Assembly: GCA_004295885.1 (NCBI GenBank) | Contig: SEDG01000062.1 | Coordinates: 1-14,495, forward strand | Length of the DNA stretch: 14,495 nucleotides | Source of the DNA: Pedobacter sp. | GTDB taxonomy: Bacteria; Bacteroidota; Bacteroidia; Sphingobacteriales; Sphingobacteriaceae | Direction: 5' to 3' | Part shown: positions 1 to 5,923 of the stretch, piece by piece | How the letters are laid out: every line of letters begins with the position of its first letter | Position numbering within the stretch: the stretch's first letter is position 1 | Notes under the pieces: generated by a model | Database searches by the model: none | What the model was told of the DNA's origin: nothing | Seen by the model: the letters and a program-made list of their open reading frames with translations, nothing else | Program-made: the position numbers and the translations under genes

Positions 1-822
1 GCATCGCAAAAGCGGATAAATGAATTTTTACAATTGGAACCCGACATTACATCCAGCAATGCTGAAGAACCGGTATTTGATGGTAAAATCAGTTTCAAGA
101 ATGTAAGCTTTACGTATCCAGACACCGGAATTGAAGCCCTAAGAGAGGTGAGTTTTGAAGTAGAAAAAGGGCAATTTGTAGCTATTATTGGCAGAACAGG
201 TTCTGGAAAATCCACACTGGCCAACCTAATCATGCGGATGTACGATACAGATGCTGGTCAAATAGAAATAGATGGCAAAGAATTGAGGAACTTAAACCTC
301 AACAACTTCAGAAATCAAATCGGATTTGTGCCACAAGAGGTTTTCTTGTTCTCTGATACGATTAAAAACAACATCGCTTTTGGCTTAAGTTCGGTTAAAG
401 AAGGGCAAGTTGAACAAGCTGCAAAAGATGCGGCAGTTTACAATAATATTATCGACTTCGATTTGAAATTTGAAACGATGCTAGGTGAAAGAGGCATCAC
501 CTTATCTGGCGGACAAAAACAACGCGTTTCTATAGCAAGGGCATTAATCAAGGAGCCTAAGATATTAATATTCGACGATTGCCTTTCTGCAGTTGACACT
601 AAAACAGAAGAGGAAATTTTAAGTAATTTGGGTAAAATAATGAAAGGCAAAACGAGTATTCTAATTGCCCATCGTATTTCTACCATAAAAAACGCAGATA
701 AAATCCTCGTTCTAGATGATGGAAAAATCATTGAACAAGGCACACACGACGAACTGCTCGCAAATAATGGTGCTTATGCAGAAATGTATGACAATCAATT
801 ATTAGAAGAAGAAAATCGATAA
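1..822 (+). CDS. ABC exporter, C-terminal ATP-binding part (5' truncated by window edge)
   Basis: The open frame runs from base 1 without a start, so the gene begins upstream; 273 codons are present. What is seen is the end of a transmembrane-domain/ATPase fusion: a short linker, then a complete nucleotide-binding domain. It has Walker A (GRTGSGKST, about codons 64-72), the Q-loop (VPQEVFLFS), the ABC signature (LSGGQKQR), Walker B followed by a D-loop (IFDDCLSAVD) and the H-loop (IAHRIST). This order and spacing are those of MsbA/MdlA/YheI-type exporters, which drive lipid, peptide or drug efflux from the inner membrane. The residue after the Walker B Asp is Asp, not the usual catalytic Glu; this is typical of the less active partner in heterodimeric MdlAB or BmrCD-like pumps. 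A TTG at 34 is an internal codon, not a start. The substrate cannot be told from this fragment. Confidence 0.93.
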   Translation, partial: ASQKRINEFLQLEPDITSSNAEEPVFDGKISFKNVSFTYPDTGIEALREVSFEVEKGQFVAIIGRTGSGKSTLANLIMRMYDTDAGQIEIDGKELRNLNLNNFRNQIGFVPQEVFLFSDTIKNNIAFGLSSVKEGQVEQAAKDAAVYNNIIDFDLKFETMLGERGITLSGGQKQRVSIARALIKEPKILIFDDCLSAVDTKTEEEILSNLGKIMKGKTSILIAHRISTIKNADKILVLDDGKIIEQGTHDELLANNGAYAEMYDNQLLEEENR

Positions 823-891
823 AAGATTTGATAGGATAAACGTGCGGTATCTACGTAGTTTAATTTATTCAAAAATGATAACAATTTCTAT

Positions 892-921
892 TTTGATTTA
901 ATAATTATTGCTTTATATTTA
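892..921 (+). promoter_or_regulatory. Bacteroidota-type promoter of the PUR/DUF3276 gene
   Basis: TTTG at 892-895 lies 18 bp from TATATTTA at 914-921, close to the phylum consensus TTTG-N19-TAnnTTTG. Transcription would start near 928, leaving a leader of about 25 nt before the ATG at 953. This is the window's best match to both elements. Confidence 0.5.
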
Positions 922-952
922 CCGCAACCTTAAACTAATAGTACACACAACA

Positions 953-1285
953 ATGGGAGATTTTGACAACAAAGAGAGAGAAGAAGTTTTTAGCAAGAAA
1001 GTAAGAGCGGGTAAGCGTACCTATTTTTTTGATGTAAAAGCAACACGTTCAGGCGATTATTACCTTACTTTAACAGAAAGTAAAAAAAGATTAGAGGATG
1101 GTGTATTTGTAAAACATAAAATCTTTTTATACAAAGAAGATTTTGAAAAGTTTACTGAAGGTTTAACTGAGACTGTAGAGTATATCAAATCTCATCAGGA
1201 CGTAGTTGAAAAACGTTACGAATATTCTGAGAATGCAGAATATACGCATACGCCAAAAACAGATAGCGACGATTTTTCTTTCTAA
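953..1285 (+). CDS. DUF3276 / PUR-family nucleic-acid-binding protein
   Basis: The product is 110 residues. The ATG at 953 is chosen because the good promoter just upstream would start transcription near 928 and family members begin with a similar MGxFxNxxxEE stretch. An upstream in-frame TTG at 908 would lie inside the promoter. The core (roughly residues 13-80: VFSKKVRAGKRTYFFDVK, YYLTLTESKK, FLYKEDFEKF) shows the beta-beta-beta-beta-alpha pattern of PUR repeats. Such proteins are small, common in Bacteroidota, and related to Borrelia PUR-alpha proteins that bind single-stranded DNA or RNA. The C-terminal tail (after about 85) is acidic, low in complexity and probably disordered. The gene is a single transcription unit bounded by its own promoter and a strong terminator. 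The family call is from recognition; a nucleic-acid role is known for relatives and inferred here. Confidence 0.88.
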   Translation: MGDFDNKEREEVFSKKVRAGKRTYFFDVKATRSGDYYLTLTESKKRLEDGVFVKHKIFLYKEDFEKFTEGLTETVEYIKSHQDVVEKRYEYSENAEYTHTPKTDSDDFSF

Positions 1286-1299
1286 GAAAATCACATATT

Positions 1300-1335
1300 A
1301 AAAAAGCCTCCCGATGTAAATTGGGAGGCTTTTTT
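1300..1335 (+). terminator. Rho-independent terminator after the DUF3276 gene
   Basis: The arm A6-GCCTCCC (1300-1312) pairs perfectly with GGGAGGC-T6 (1323-1335) across a 10-nt loop. This gives a GC core with a terminal U tract on the plus strand. The flanking A and T tracts make it usable in both directions. It lies 15 nt past the stop codon. Confidence 0.9.
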
Positions 1336-1425
1336 AATGCTTCGAATTCACGAACATTGGATAAATGCCACCCCAAGCACCAAGCCTTGCCAAAGCTAAT
1401 CATTCCTTAACATTCATTCTATGCT

Positions 1426-1490
1426 AACAGGGACTCAACAGGGGCTTGACAGGGATATTACAGGGACTTGACAGGGACAAATACCCTGTT
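1426..1490. repeat. 11-bp tandem repeat array (five units) plus one inverted copy
   Basis: Five direct units of exactly 11 bp start at 1426, 1437, 1448, 1459 and 1470. All share ACAGGG, with a consensus near GACAGGGACTT. They are followed at 1484-1490 by CCCTGTT, an inverted copy. The last direct unit and the inverted copy can form a 6-bp stem (1471-1476 with 1484-1489) around a 7-nt loop. The array ends about 28 bp before the -7 element of the next gene, where an activator or repressor array would sit. An 11-bp period places each unit on about the same DNA face. No coding potential is seen. Confidence 0.8.
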
Positions 1491-1517
1491 AACTCCTTCA
1501 TAAATACCTGTTTAATT

Positions 1518-1525
1518 TATGTTTG
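1518..1525 (+). promoter_or_regulatory. -7 element (TATGTTTG) for the DUF6266-like gene
   Basis: This is an exact match to TAnnTTTG, 37 bp before the ATG. The -33 position (around 1495-1498) reads CTTC and is poor, so the promoter may depend on a factor binding the 11-bp repeats just upstream. Confidence 0.42.
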
Positions 1526-1561
1526 CTATCTTTTATTCTTATATTGTTTAAAAACAACGAT

Positions 1562-2197
1562 ATGGCAAGGATAAAAAATGGAATACACGGCGCATTTAGT
1601 GGAAAAATAGGCAAGGTAGTTGGCTATGTGAGTAAAGGTCAGGGTATAATGAGAACACAGGGCGAGAGAACCACGCCACCCACACCAAAAGAACTGTTGA
1701 ATAGAAAGAAATTTGCTACTTCACAAAAGTGGCTTTCACCCTTGACGGACTTCTTAAGAATAGGATTTAAAGACTACCAACCTACTTATGAAGGCTTTGT
1801 GGCAGCTAAATCCTATAACCACAGAAATGCACTCCTATGTGATGAGGAGAATAATTATTATATAGATCCCGCATTGGCACTGGTAAGCTATGGTAACCAA
1901 CCAGTCCCAGCGAATGCGAGTGCAGTTTACACCCCCGAGAAGGGAGTGACATTTACTTGGAGCAAAGAGGGTAGTTATGCACACAACGACTATGCCATGG
2001 TGTTGCTATACAACGTAGACGACGAGAAGGCGCAGTACCATCCAGCCATCGCAACTAGGAAAACAGGGACGGCTTCATTTAGTGTAGCTGATCGATTTTT
2101 AGGTAAAACCATTCATTTATACTTAGCCTTCACTTCTGATGACCAGAAGCAGAGGAGCAAAAGCATTTACCTTGGGAAGTTAGCCATACCCGCCTAG
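1562..2197 (+). CDS. DUF6266-like protein of unknown function
   Basis: The product is 211 residues. The start at ATG 1562 follows the -7 element and gives the family-like N-terminus MARIKNGIHGAFSGKIGKVVG. An upstream in-frame TTG at 1523 lies inside the promoter element and is rejected. No signal peptide, membrane segment or enzyme motif is seen. The N-terminal ~60 residues are basic and Gly-rich and include the TPPTPKELLNRKKF segment; the C-terminal part has alternating hydrophobic/polar strands, suggesting beta sandwiches. I recognise this as the DUF6266 type, which occurs in several copies per genome in Sphingobacteriaceae; this is recalled, not searched. Base use appears visibly more G+C-rich than in neighbouring genes, and the gene stands alone between repeats, so acquisition as a cassette is possible. 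Function is unknown. Confidence 0.85.
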   Translation: MARIKNGIHGAFSGKIGKVVGYVSKGQGIMRTQGERTTPPTPKELLNRKKFATSQKWLSPLTDFLRIGFKDYQPTYEGFVAAKSYNHRNALLCDEENNYYIDPALALVSYGNQPVPANASAVYTPEKGVTFTWSKEGSYAHNDYAMVLLYNVDDEKAQYHPAIATRKTGTASFSVADRFLGKTIHLYLAFTSDDQKQRSKSIYLGKLAIPA

Positions 2198-2419
2198 CTA
2201 TCGAAATTCAATGGCAGCACGGTTAGCCAAATCCGAGTAAGTGAGGCTCAACCATCAAAACTAGGAGGTCACCTTATGACAGATCCTCACCCAGTAGGCA
2301 GGACTTTTTATTATATATTAAGGAAAAGCGCATGGTATAGAATCAAAAAAACTTGCCAGATTTAAACTAACAAGGACTATATTTTATGCCTTAACAAGTA
2401 CACGAGGTGTCCATTCAAA
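2198..2419. other. Unexplained intergenic stretch downstream of the DUF6266-like gene
   Basis: This is 222 nt between a plus-strand stop and a minus-strand stop, with no convincing terminator. It contains a possible GTGAGG (2241-2246) with CCTCAC (2285-2290) long-range pairing. An AGGAGG at 2263-2268 lies 7 nt before ATG 2276, which opens a 29-codon frame ending at 2365. There is also a 12-mer at 2367-2378 (CTAACAAGGACT) that differs by one base from 1424-1435. None of these is enough for a gene call. Confidence 0.35.
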
Positions 2420-2893
2420 TTATCCTACTGCGCTACTTCCCAATACTGCACCGACAATGGTAATAACATAAAGACTTATTATAATGATTGTAATAATGCC
2501 CCAGTATTTAAATAGCGATTTCATTTTACCCATTGCCTCATTCAAGCTTTCCTGCTCTCCATATAAAATACCAACCTTAGCTTTGTTAGCATATTTAAAC
2601 ATCAATAAACTAGGGTAAAATATAGCGAAGGCATACATTAAAAATACAACCGTAATTACTGCACTACCAGCTCTTGCAAGTTCTCCTGTCATCAAGGCGA
2701 GGCTTGGATTAGAACTCATGATTGCGCCAAACATAAAAGCACCAATTACTAGCAATCCTGTTAAAACAAAACCGACAATAGCCAAAAAGCTTGCCCATTT
2801 TGCAGTATCATATATATAACTTCTAATTTCTTCCGTAACAGTTAAAGGTTGCCCTTCTTTATGTATTGGTTGTGTTTCGTTAATTTCTTCCAT
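2420..2893 (-). CDS. DUF5362-like small integral membrane protein
   Basis: The product is 157 residues. The N-terminal ~30 residues are polar and acidic, then LTVTEEIRSYIYDTAKW leads into membrane segment 1 (about 32-58). A second hydrophobic segment follows (about 75-100, AVITVVFLMYAFAIFYPSLL), then a cytosolic-looking helix with FKYANKAKVGILYGEQESL, and a last membrane segment (about 130-152). This layout matches the DUF5362 membrane family of Bacteroidota, by recognition only. No catalytic motif is seen, and the function is unknown. The start at 2893 is the only good ATG; a TATATTTG element on the minus strand lies 24 bp upstream. It converges on the DUF6266-like gene and diverges from ychF, so it is probably monocistronic. 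Confidence 0.85.
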   Translation of the reverse strand: MEEINETQPIHKEGQPLTVTEEIRSYIYDTAKWASFLAIVGFVLTGLLVIGAFMFGAIMSSNPSLALMTGELARAGSAVITVVFLMYAFAIFYPSLLMFKYANKAKVGILYGEQESLNEAMGKMKSLFKYWGIITIIIISLYVITIVGAVLGSSAVG

Positions 2894-2917
2894 TTTAATT
2901 TAATTATTCTCTGTTAC

Positions 2918-2925
2918 CAAATATA
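2918..2925 (-). promoter_or_regulatory. -7 element (TATATTTG) for the DUF5362-like gene
   Basis: The minus strand reads TATATTTG here, an exact TAnnTTTG match, 24 bp upstream of the ATG. No clear TTTG is seen at the -33 position. Confidence 0.42.
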
Positions 2926-2989
2926 AACATATTACCCATCTTAATGTTTAGCATTGAATAATTTACTAGGCAAAGGCCTTAAAAATTAA

Positions 2990-2997
2990 TATCTTTG
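2990..2997 (+). promoter_or_regulatory. -7 element (TATCTTTG) for ychF
   Basis: This is an exact TAnnTTTG match placed 74 bp before the ychF ATG; initiation is expected near 3004. That would put the whole hairpin at 3008-3050 in the mRNA leader. The -33 element is not recognisable. Confidence 0.45.
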
Positions 2998-3007
2998 CGC
3001 CCTTTGG

Positions 3008-3050
3008 GAAATAGTCAATGGGCTATGGACCATAGACTATTGACTATTTC
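3008..3050 (+). repeat. 7-bp-periodic repeat forming a long hairpin in the ychF leader
   Basis: GAAATAGTCAAT (3008-3019) pairs perfectly with ATTGACTATTTC (3039-3050). Inside, CTATG (3023-3027) pairs with CATAG (3031-3035) across a 3-nt loop. The right half can also be read as degenerate 7-bp units (GGCTATG, GACCATA, GACTATT, GACTATT). It is not followed by a U tract, so it is not a terminator. It most resembles a small dispersed intergenic repeat; a role in ychF expression is only a possibility. Confidence 0.72.
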
Positions 3051-3071
3051 ACTACAAATAAAAAAATATAA

Positions 3072-4166
3072 ATGGCATTACAATGTGGTATAGTTGGCTT
3101 ACCAAATGTGGGTAAATCAACCTTATTTAACTGTTTATCTAACGCAAAAGCTCAAGCAGCTAATTTTCCGTTCTGTACAATTGAACCAAATATCGGTGTA
3201 ATTACCGTTCCCGATGACCGTTTAACCAAACTAGCTGATTTAGTAAAACCTAACAAAGTACAACCTAATACAATTGAGATTGTAGACATCGCAGGTTTAG
3301 TAAAAGGTGCATCTAAAGGCGAAGGTTTAGGTAATCAATTTTTAGGAAACATTAGGGCTACAAGTGCAATTATCCACGTTTTACGTTGTTTTGATGATGG
3401 AAACGTAATTCACGTAGATGGTTCTGTTGATCCAATTCGTGATAAAGAGATCATAGATACTGAATTACAGTTAAAAGATTTAGATACCGTTACCAAACGT
3501 ATTCAGAAAGTTGAGAAAATGGCTAAAACTGATAAGGAAGCCAAGAGAACTTTCGACATCCTTTCTGTTTTTAAAGCACATTTAGAAACTGGAAAATCTA
3601 TCCGCACGGCGAATGTAGAAAAAGATGACTTCGATTTTATTGAAGATTTGGGCTTATTAACCCAAAAACCAGTTATGTACGTTTGTAATGTTGATGAAGG
3701 TTCAGTAATTGATGGCAATAAATATGTTGATTTAGTTAAAGCTAGCGTTGCCGAAGAAAATGCTGAGGTTTTGATCATCTCAGCTAAAATCGAATCAGAA
3801 ATTGCTGAATTAGAAAGCTACGAGGAACGCCAAGAATTTTTAGCCGATTTAGGTTTAACGGAATCTGGGGTAAACAAATTAATTAGAGCGGCGTACCGTT
3901 TGTTAGACTTATATACTTACTTTACTGCTGGTGTACAAGAAGTTAGGGCTTGGACTATCACCAAAGGTTTTACTGCACCTCAAGCTGCTGGTGTAATTCA
4001 TACTGACTTCGAAAAAGGGTTTATCCGTGCTGAAGTTATTAAATACAACGATTTCGTAACCCTAGGTTCTGAGGCAGCTTGTAAAGAGGCTGGTAAATTA
4101 GGCGTAGAAGGAAAAACTTACATTGTAGAGGATGGCGACATCATGCACTTCAGATTTAACGTTTAA
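3072..4166 (+). CDS. ychF: Redox-regulated ATPase YchF (Obg/OLA1 family)
   Basis: The product is 364 residues, the normal full length. G1/Walker A is GLPNVGKST (residues 9-17), G3 is DIAG (72-75), and the G4 position reads NVDE (206-209) in place of NKxD. The loss of NKxD is the family mark that shifts preference from GTP to ATP. A helical insertion follows the G domain (about 130-170). The C-terminal TGS domain spans roughly 280-363 (YTFFTAG-like YTYFTAGVQEVRAW, then HTDFEKGFIRAEV). YchF proteins associate with ribosomes and act in the stress and oxidative response; the exact reaction in vivo is not settled. The gene is monocistronic: its own promoter element, a structured leader, and a terminator 77 nt past the stop. 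Start ATG 3072 gives the canonical MALQCGIVGLPNVGK. Nothing is missing. Confidence 0.98.
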   Translation: MALQCGIVGLPNVGKSTLFNCLSNAKAQAANFPFCTIEPNIGVITVPDDRLTKLADLVKPNKVQPNTIEIVDIAGLVKGASKGEGLGNQFLGNIRATSAIIHVLRCFDDGNVIHVDGSVDPIRDKEIIDTELQLKDLDTVTKRIQKVEKMAKTDKEAKRTFDILSVFKAHLETGKSIRTANVEKDDFDFIEDLGLLTQKPVMYVCNVDEGSVIDGNKYVDLVKASVAEENAEVLIISAKIESEIAELESYEERQEFLADLGLTESGVNKLIRAAYRLLDLYTYFTAGVQEVRAWTITKGFTAPQAAGVIHTDFEKGFIRAEVIKYNDFVTLGSEAACKEAGKLGVEGKTYIVEDGDIMHFRFNV

Positions 4167-4167
4167 T

Positions 4168-4200
4168 CCTCACCCCGACCATCTCCTGAAGGAGAGAGAA
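4168..4200. repeat. CCTCACCCC-type intergenic repeat with a short hairpin
   Basis: The stretch begins CCTCACCCCGACC and continues into TCTCCT-GA-AGGAGA (4182-4187 with 4190-4195), a perfect 6-bp stem. It resembles a widespread bacterial intergenic element of the form CCTCACCCCAACCCTCTCC followed by its inverted GGAGAGGG. It begins two bases after the ychF stop. The match is recalled, not searched. Confidence 0.5.
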
Positions 4201-4242
4201 ACAAGTTGCGCATTAGTTGGTGTCTCAGCAACCACAAAAAAC

Positions 4243-4275
4243 AAAAAAGCTACTTCAATAGAGGTGGCTTTTTTT
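4243..4275 (+). terminator. Rho-independent terminator between ychF and mgtE (likely bidirectional)
   Basis: A6-GCTACTTC (4243-4256) pairs with GAGGTGGC-T6 (4261-4274), including two G-U pairs, across the loop AATA; the T run reaches 4275. It has T tracts on both strands, so it can end ychF on the plus strand and mgtE on the minus strand. Confidence 0.82.
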
Positions 4276-4335
4276 ATGATTAGAAAAGCAGTGACAGCAG
4301 CTTTGACTAATGTTAATCGGGCTATGCGCTGCAAT

Positions 4336-4409
4336 CTTTTTGTTTTTAGCTTTGACAACTTTCTTTCCGTCGTGCTATTAAGTTGTCAAAGCTTAAGAAA
4401 AACAAAAAG
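4336..4409. repeat. 26-bp inverted repeat, REP/MITE-like, beside the truncated mgtE
   Basis: The left arm is 4336-4361 and the right arm 4380-4409. The arms are perfectly complementary over 14 bp (AGCTTTGACAACTT) plus 12 bp (CTTTTTGTTTTT), interrupted only by a 4-nt bulge TAAG at 4394-4397. The loop is 18 nt (4362-4379). The T-rich stretches lie on the 5' side of the hairpin on either strand, which is the wrong polarity for a terminator. It lies 27 nt beyond the mgtE stop. It has no coding content, and appears to be a non-autonomous element of REP or MITE type. Confidence 0.7.
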
Positions 4410-4436
4410 TATTTTCGCTACTATCCCGTTTAGTTA

Positions 4437-5609
4437 TCATTGTCTAGTGCTACTATTAGGCATGATAAAATGCCAAGCTAGAATTACACTAAAACTAAGC
4501 AGACAAAGTGTTGATCCTAAGAAAATACCAGAAAGAATTTCTCTTTTCATCACATCCCACCAATCTTTAATGGTAACCTCTCCTAGTGCCATGGCCTGAA
4601 TAATTAAAGTTGCAGCCTGTGAACCACTATTGCCACCACTAGAAATAATTAAAGGAATAAAAGTAGCTAGAATAACCACTTTCGCAATTTCGTGTTCAAA
4701 GTTAGACATTGCTGCAATGGTTAACAACTCGCCAAAAAATAACACGATGAGCCAAATGACCCGCTTTTTATAAAGCTCAAAAACAGAAACATCTAAATAA
4801 GGCTCATCTAAAGCCTGGGTACCTCCCATTTTCTGAATATCTTCTGAATATTCTTCGTGGGCAATCCATAAAATATCATCGATGGTAACAATACCCAATA
4901 GTACGTTTTGGTCGTCTATTACAGGCAAGGCCACTCGATTATTCATCTTAAAAACCTGGATTGCTTCTTCCTGAGGATCATTTACCTTTAAGGCAATTAA
5001 CCGATTATCCGTTAGTTCACCAATTTTAACTTCTGGGTCTGCCAATAGAATTTCACGAATTCGAATATCATCCAACAAAACGCCATCCTTATCAATTACG
5101 TAAACAACATCTATGGTTTCAGAATTTTTGCCATATCTACGAATGTGAGAAAGCACTCTACTAACCGTCCATTCTATTTTTACAGCAATAAAATCGGGGG
5201 TCATCATCCTGCCCACGCTATCTTCTTCGTAACCCAATAAGTGTAATGCTTCTATCCTATCATTATCTGATAAAAGAACAAGGAGTTTTTTTACGGCATC
5301 GCCTTTCAATTCTCCAAAAAGCGCAGTTCTATCATCTGGAGGCAACTGTCTGATGATTTCCGTTAATTTATTGCTTTGCAGTTTTTTAATGATACGCTCT
5401 TGCGTAGGGAAATCGAGGATACGAAAAACGTTAACTGCCCTTTTAATAGAAAGTGTTTCGATAAACTTTACGGCATATTGTGGAAGCTCATCTATTAAAT
5501 GTTCTACATCAGAAATATTAAGCTCATTTAGATAGGTTTTTAACTGCCTGTCACTATCGCTTTCCAACAATTGCAATACTTCGTCAACCAGCAGTTCTTC
5601 CATAGCCAT
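4437..5609 (-). CDS. mgtE: Magnesium transporter MgtE, C-terminally truncated
   Basis: The product is 390 residues against about 450 for the family. The cytosolic N domain (about 1-125) and the CBS pair (about 130-255; GRMMTPDFIAV and NRVALPVIDDQNVLLGIVT visible) are intact; these sense intracellular Mg2+. Membrane helix 1 (KRVIWLIVLFFGELL), helix 2 with the pore motif PLIISSGGNSGSQ, and helix 3 (ILSGIFLGSTLCLL to about residue 380) follow. The frame then ends with the non-family tail MPNSSTRQ. Helices 4 and 5 are gone, including the conserved pore Asp (Asp432 in Thermus MgtE) that binds Mg2+. No continuation is found in any frame further down, so this is a replacement or deletion rather than a simple frameshift. 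A 26-bp inverted repeat lies just beyond. Probably it does not conduct Mg2+; it may be a decaying second copy. A TAATTTTG lies only 2 bp before the ATG. Confidence 0.88.
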   Translation of the reverse strand: MAMEELLVDEVLQLLESDSDRQLKTYLNELNISDVEHLIDELPQYAVKFIETLSIKRAVNVFRILDFPTQERIIKKLQSNKLTEIIRQLPPDDRTALFGELKGDAVKKLLVLLSDNDRIEALHLLGYEEDSVGRMMTPDFIAVKIEWTVSRVLSHIRRYGKNSETIDVVYVIDKDGVLLDDIRIREILLADPEVKIGELTDNRLIALKVNDPQEEAIQVFKMNNRVALPVIDDQNVLLGIVTIDDILWIAHEEYSEDIQKMGGTQALDEPYLDVSVFELYKKRVIWLIVLFFGELLTIAAMSNFEHEIAKVVILATFIPLIISSGGNSGSQAATLIIQAMALGEVTIKDWWDVMKREILSGIFLGSTLCLLSFSVILAWHFIMPNSSTRQ

Positions 5610-5764
5610 TACAAAATTAGATTACATCTTAGCCTTAATACATCGTTGTGCAAAAGTGGCTTTTTCTTTTTAAAAAATCCAATTTAATAGTTAGGGAAGT
5701 AAATAATGAAGAAATAAATAATTATTGATCCATAGTTCGCCATTAAAGGCTTAAGAAGATTACT

Positions 5765-5772
5765 TATATTTG
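5765..5772 (+). promoter_or_regulatory. -7 element (TATATTTG) for tRNA-Arg
   Basis: This is an exact TAnnTTTG match ending 6 bp before the mature tRNA 5' end. Transcription would therefore begin almost at the mature end, leaving little or no 5' leader for RNase P. Confidence 0.45.
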
Positions 5773-5778
5773 TAGCCT

Positions 5779-5850
5779 GTTCCCGTAGTTCAATGGATAG
5801 AATTATGGTTTCCGGTACCATCGATATGAGTTCGAATCTCGTCGGGAACA
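5779..5850 (+). tRNA. tRNA-Arg (anticodon CCG)
   Basis: The cloverleaf folds fully. The acceptor stem is GTTCCCG/CGGGAAC with discriminator A (5850). The D arm carries the AATGGATA loop. The anticodon stem is ATGGT/ACCAT around loop TTCCGGT, giving anticodon CCG. The T arm is ATGAG/CTCGT around TTCGAAT. The length is 72 nt. CCA is not encoded (CAA follows), as is usual in Bacteroidota. CCG reads the Arg codon CGG, a rare codon in low-G+C genomes. No integrated element is seen next to it within this window. Confidence 0.97.
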
Positions 5851-5851
5851 C

Positions 5852-5880
5852 AAAAGGCTTGCTTAATGTAAGCCTTTTTT
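5852..5880 (+). terminator. Terminator of the tRNA-Arg gene
   Basis: AAAAGGCTTGC (5852-5862) pairs with GTAAGCCTTTT (5868-5878, one G-U) across the loop TTAAT, followed by a T run to 5880. It begins one base after the tRNA discriminator. Confidence 0.88.
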
Positions 5881-5923
5881 ATTGATGATTATTTCTATTT
5901 AGTTAAACAACATTAACTCAAAA

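Noticed and set aside
438..743. Minus-strand open frame of about 100 codons
   Set aside because: It lies antisense inside the conserved ABC ATPase domain, and its translation shows no family pattern.
1185..1403. Minus-strand open frame of 72 codons across the DUF3276 terminator
   Set aside because: It reads through the terminator hairpin and overlaps a real gene; no start signal or recognisable protein.
1426..1490. A CRISPR array
   Set aside because: The repeat is only 11 bp with no unique spacers and there are no cas genes in the window.
4170..4358. Minus-strand open frame of 62 codons between mgtE and ychF
   Set aside because: It is composed of the inverted repeat arm, the terminator and the CCTCACCCC-type repeat read in translation. 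It was also examined as the missing mgtE end and shows no MgtE features.
4336..4409. The long inverted repeat as a transcription terminator
   Set aside because: T-rich tracts are on the 5' side and A-rich tracts on the 3' side on both strands, the opposite of what a U-tract terminator needs.
4132..4599. Plus-strand open frame of 155 codons after ychF
   Set aside because: It starts inside ychF, runs through a terminator and an inverted repeat, and overlaps mgtE on the other strand.
5779..5850. tRNA-Arg as an attachment site of an integrated element
   Set aside because: No integrase gene and no repeated tRNA 3' end were found within the window.
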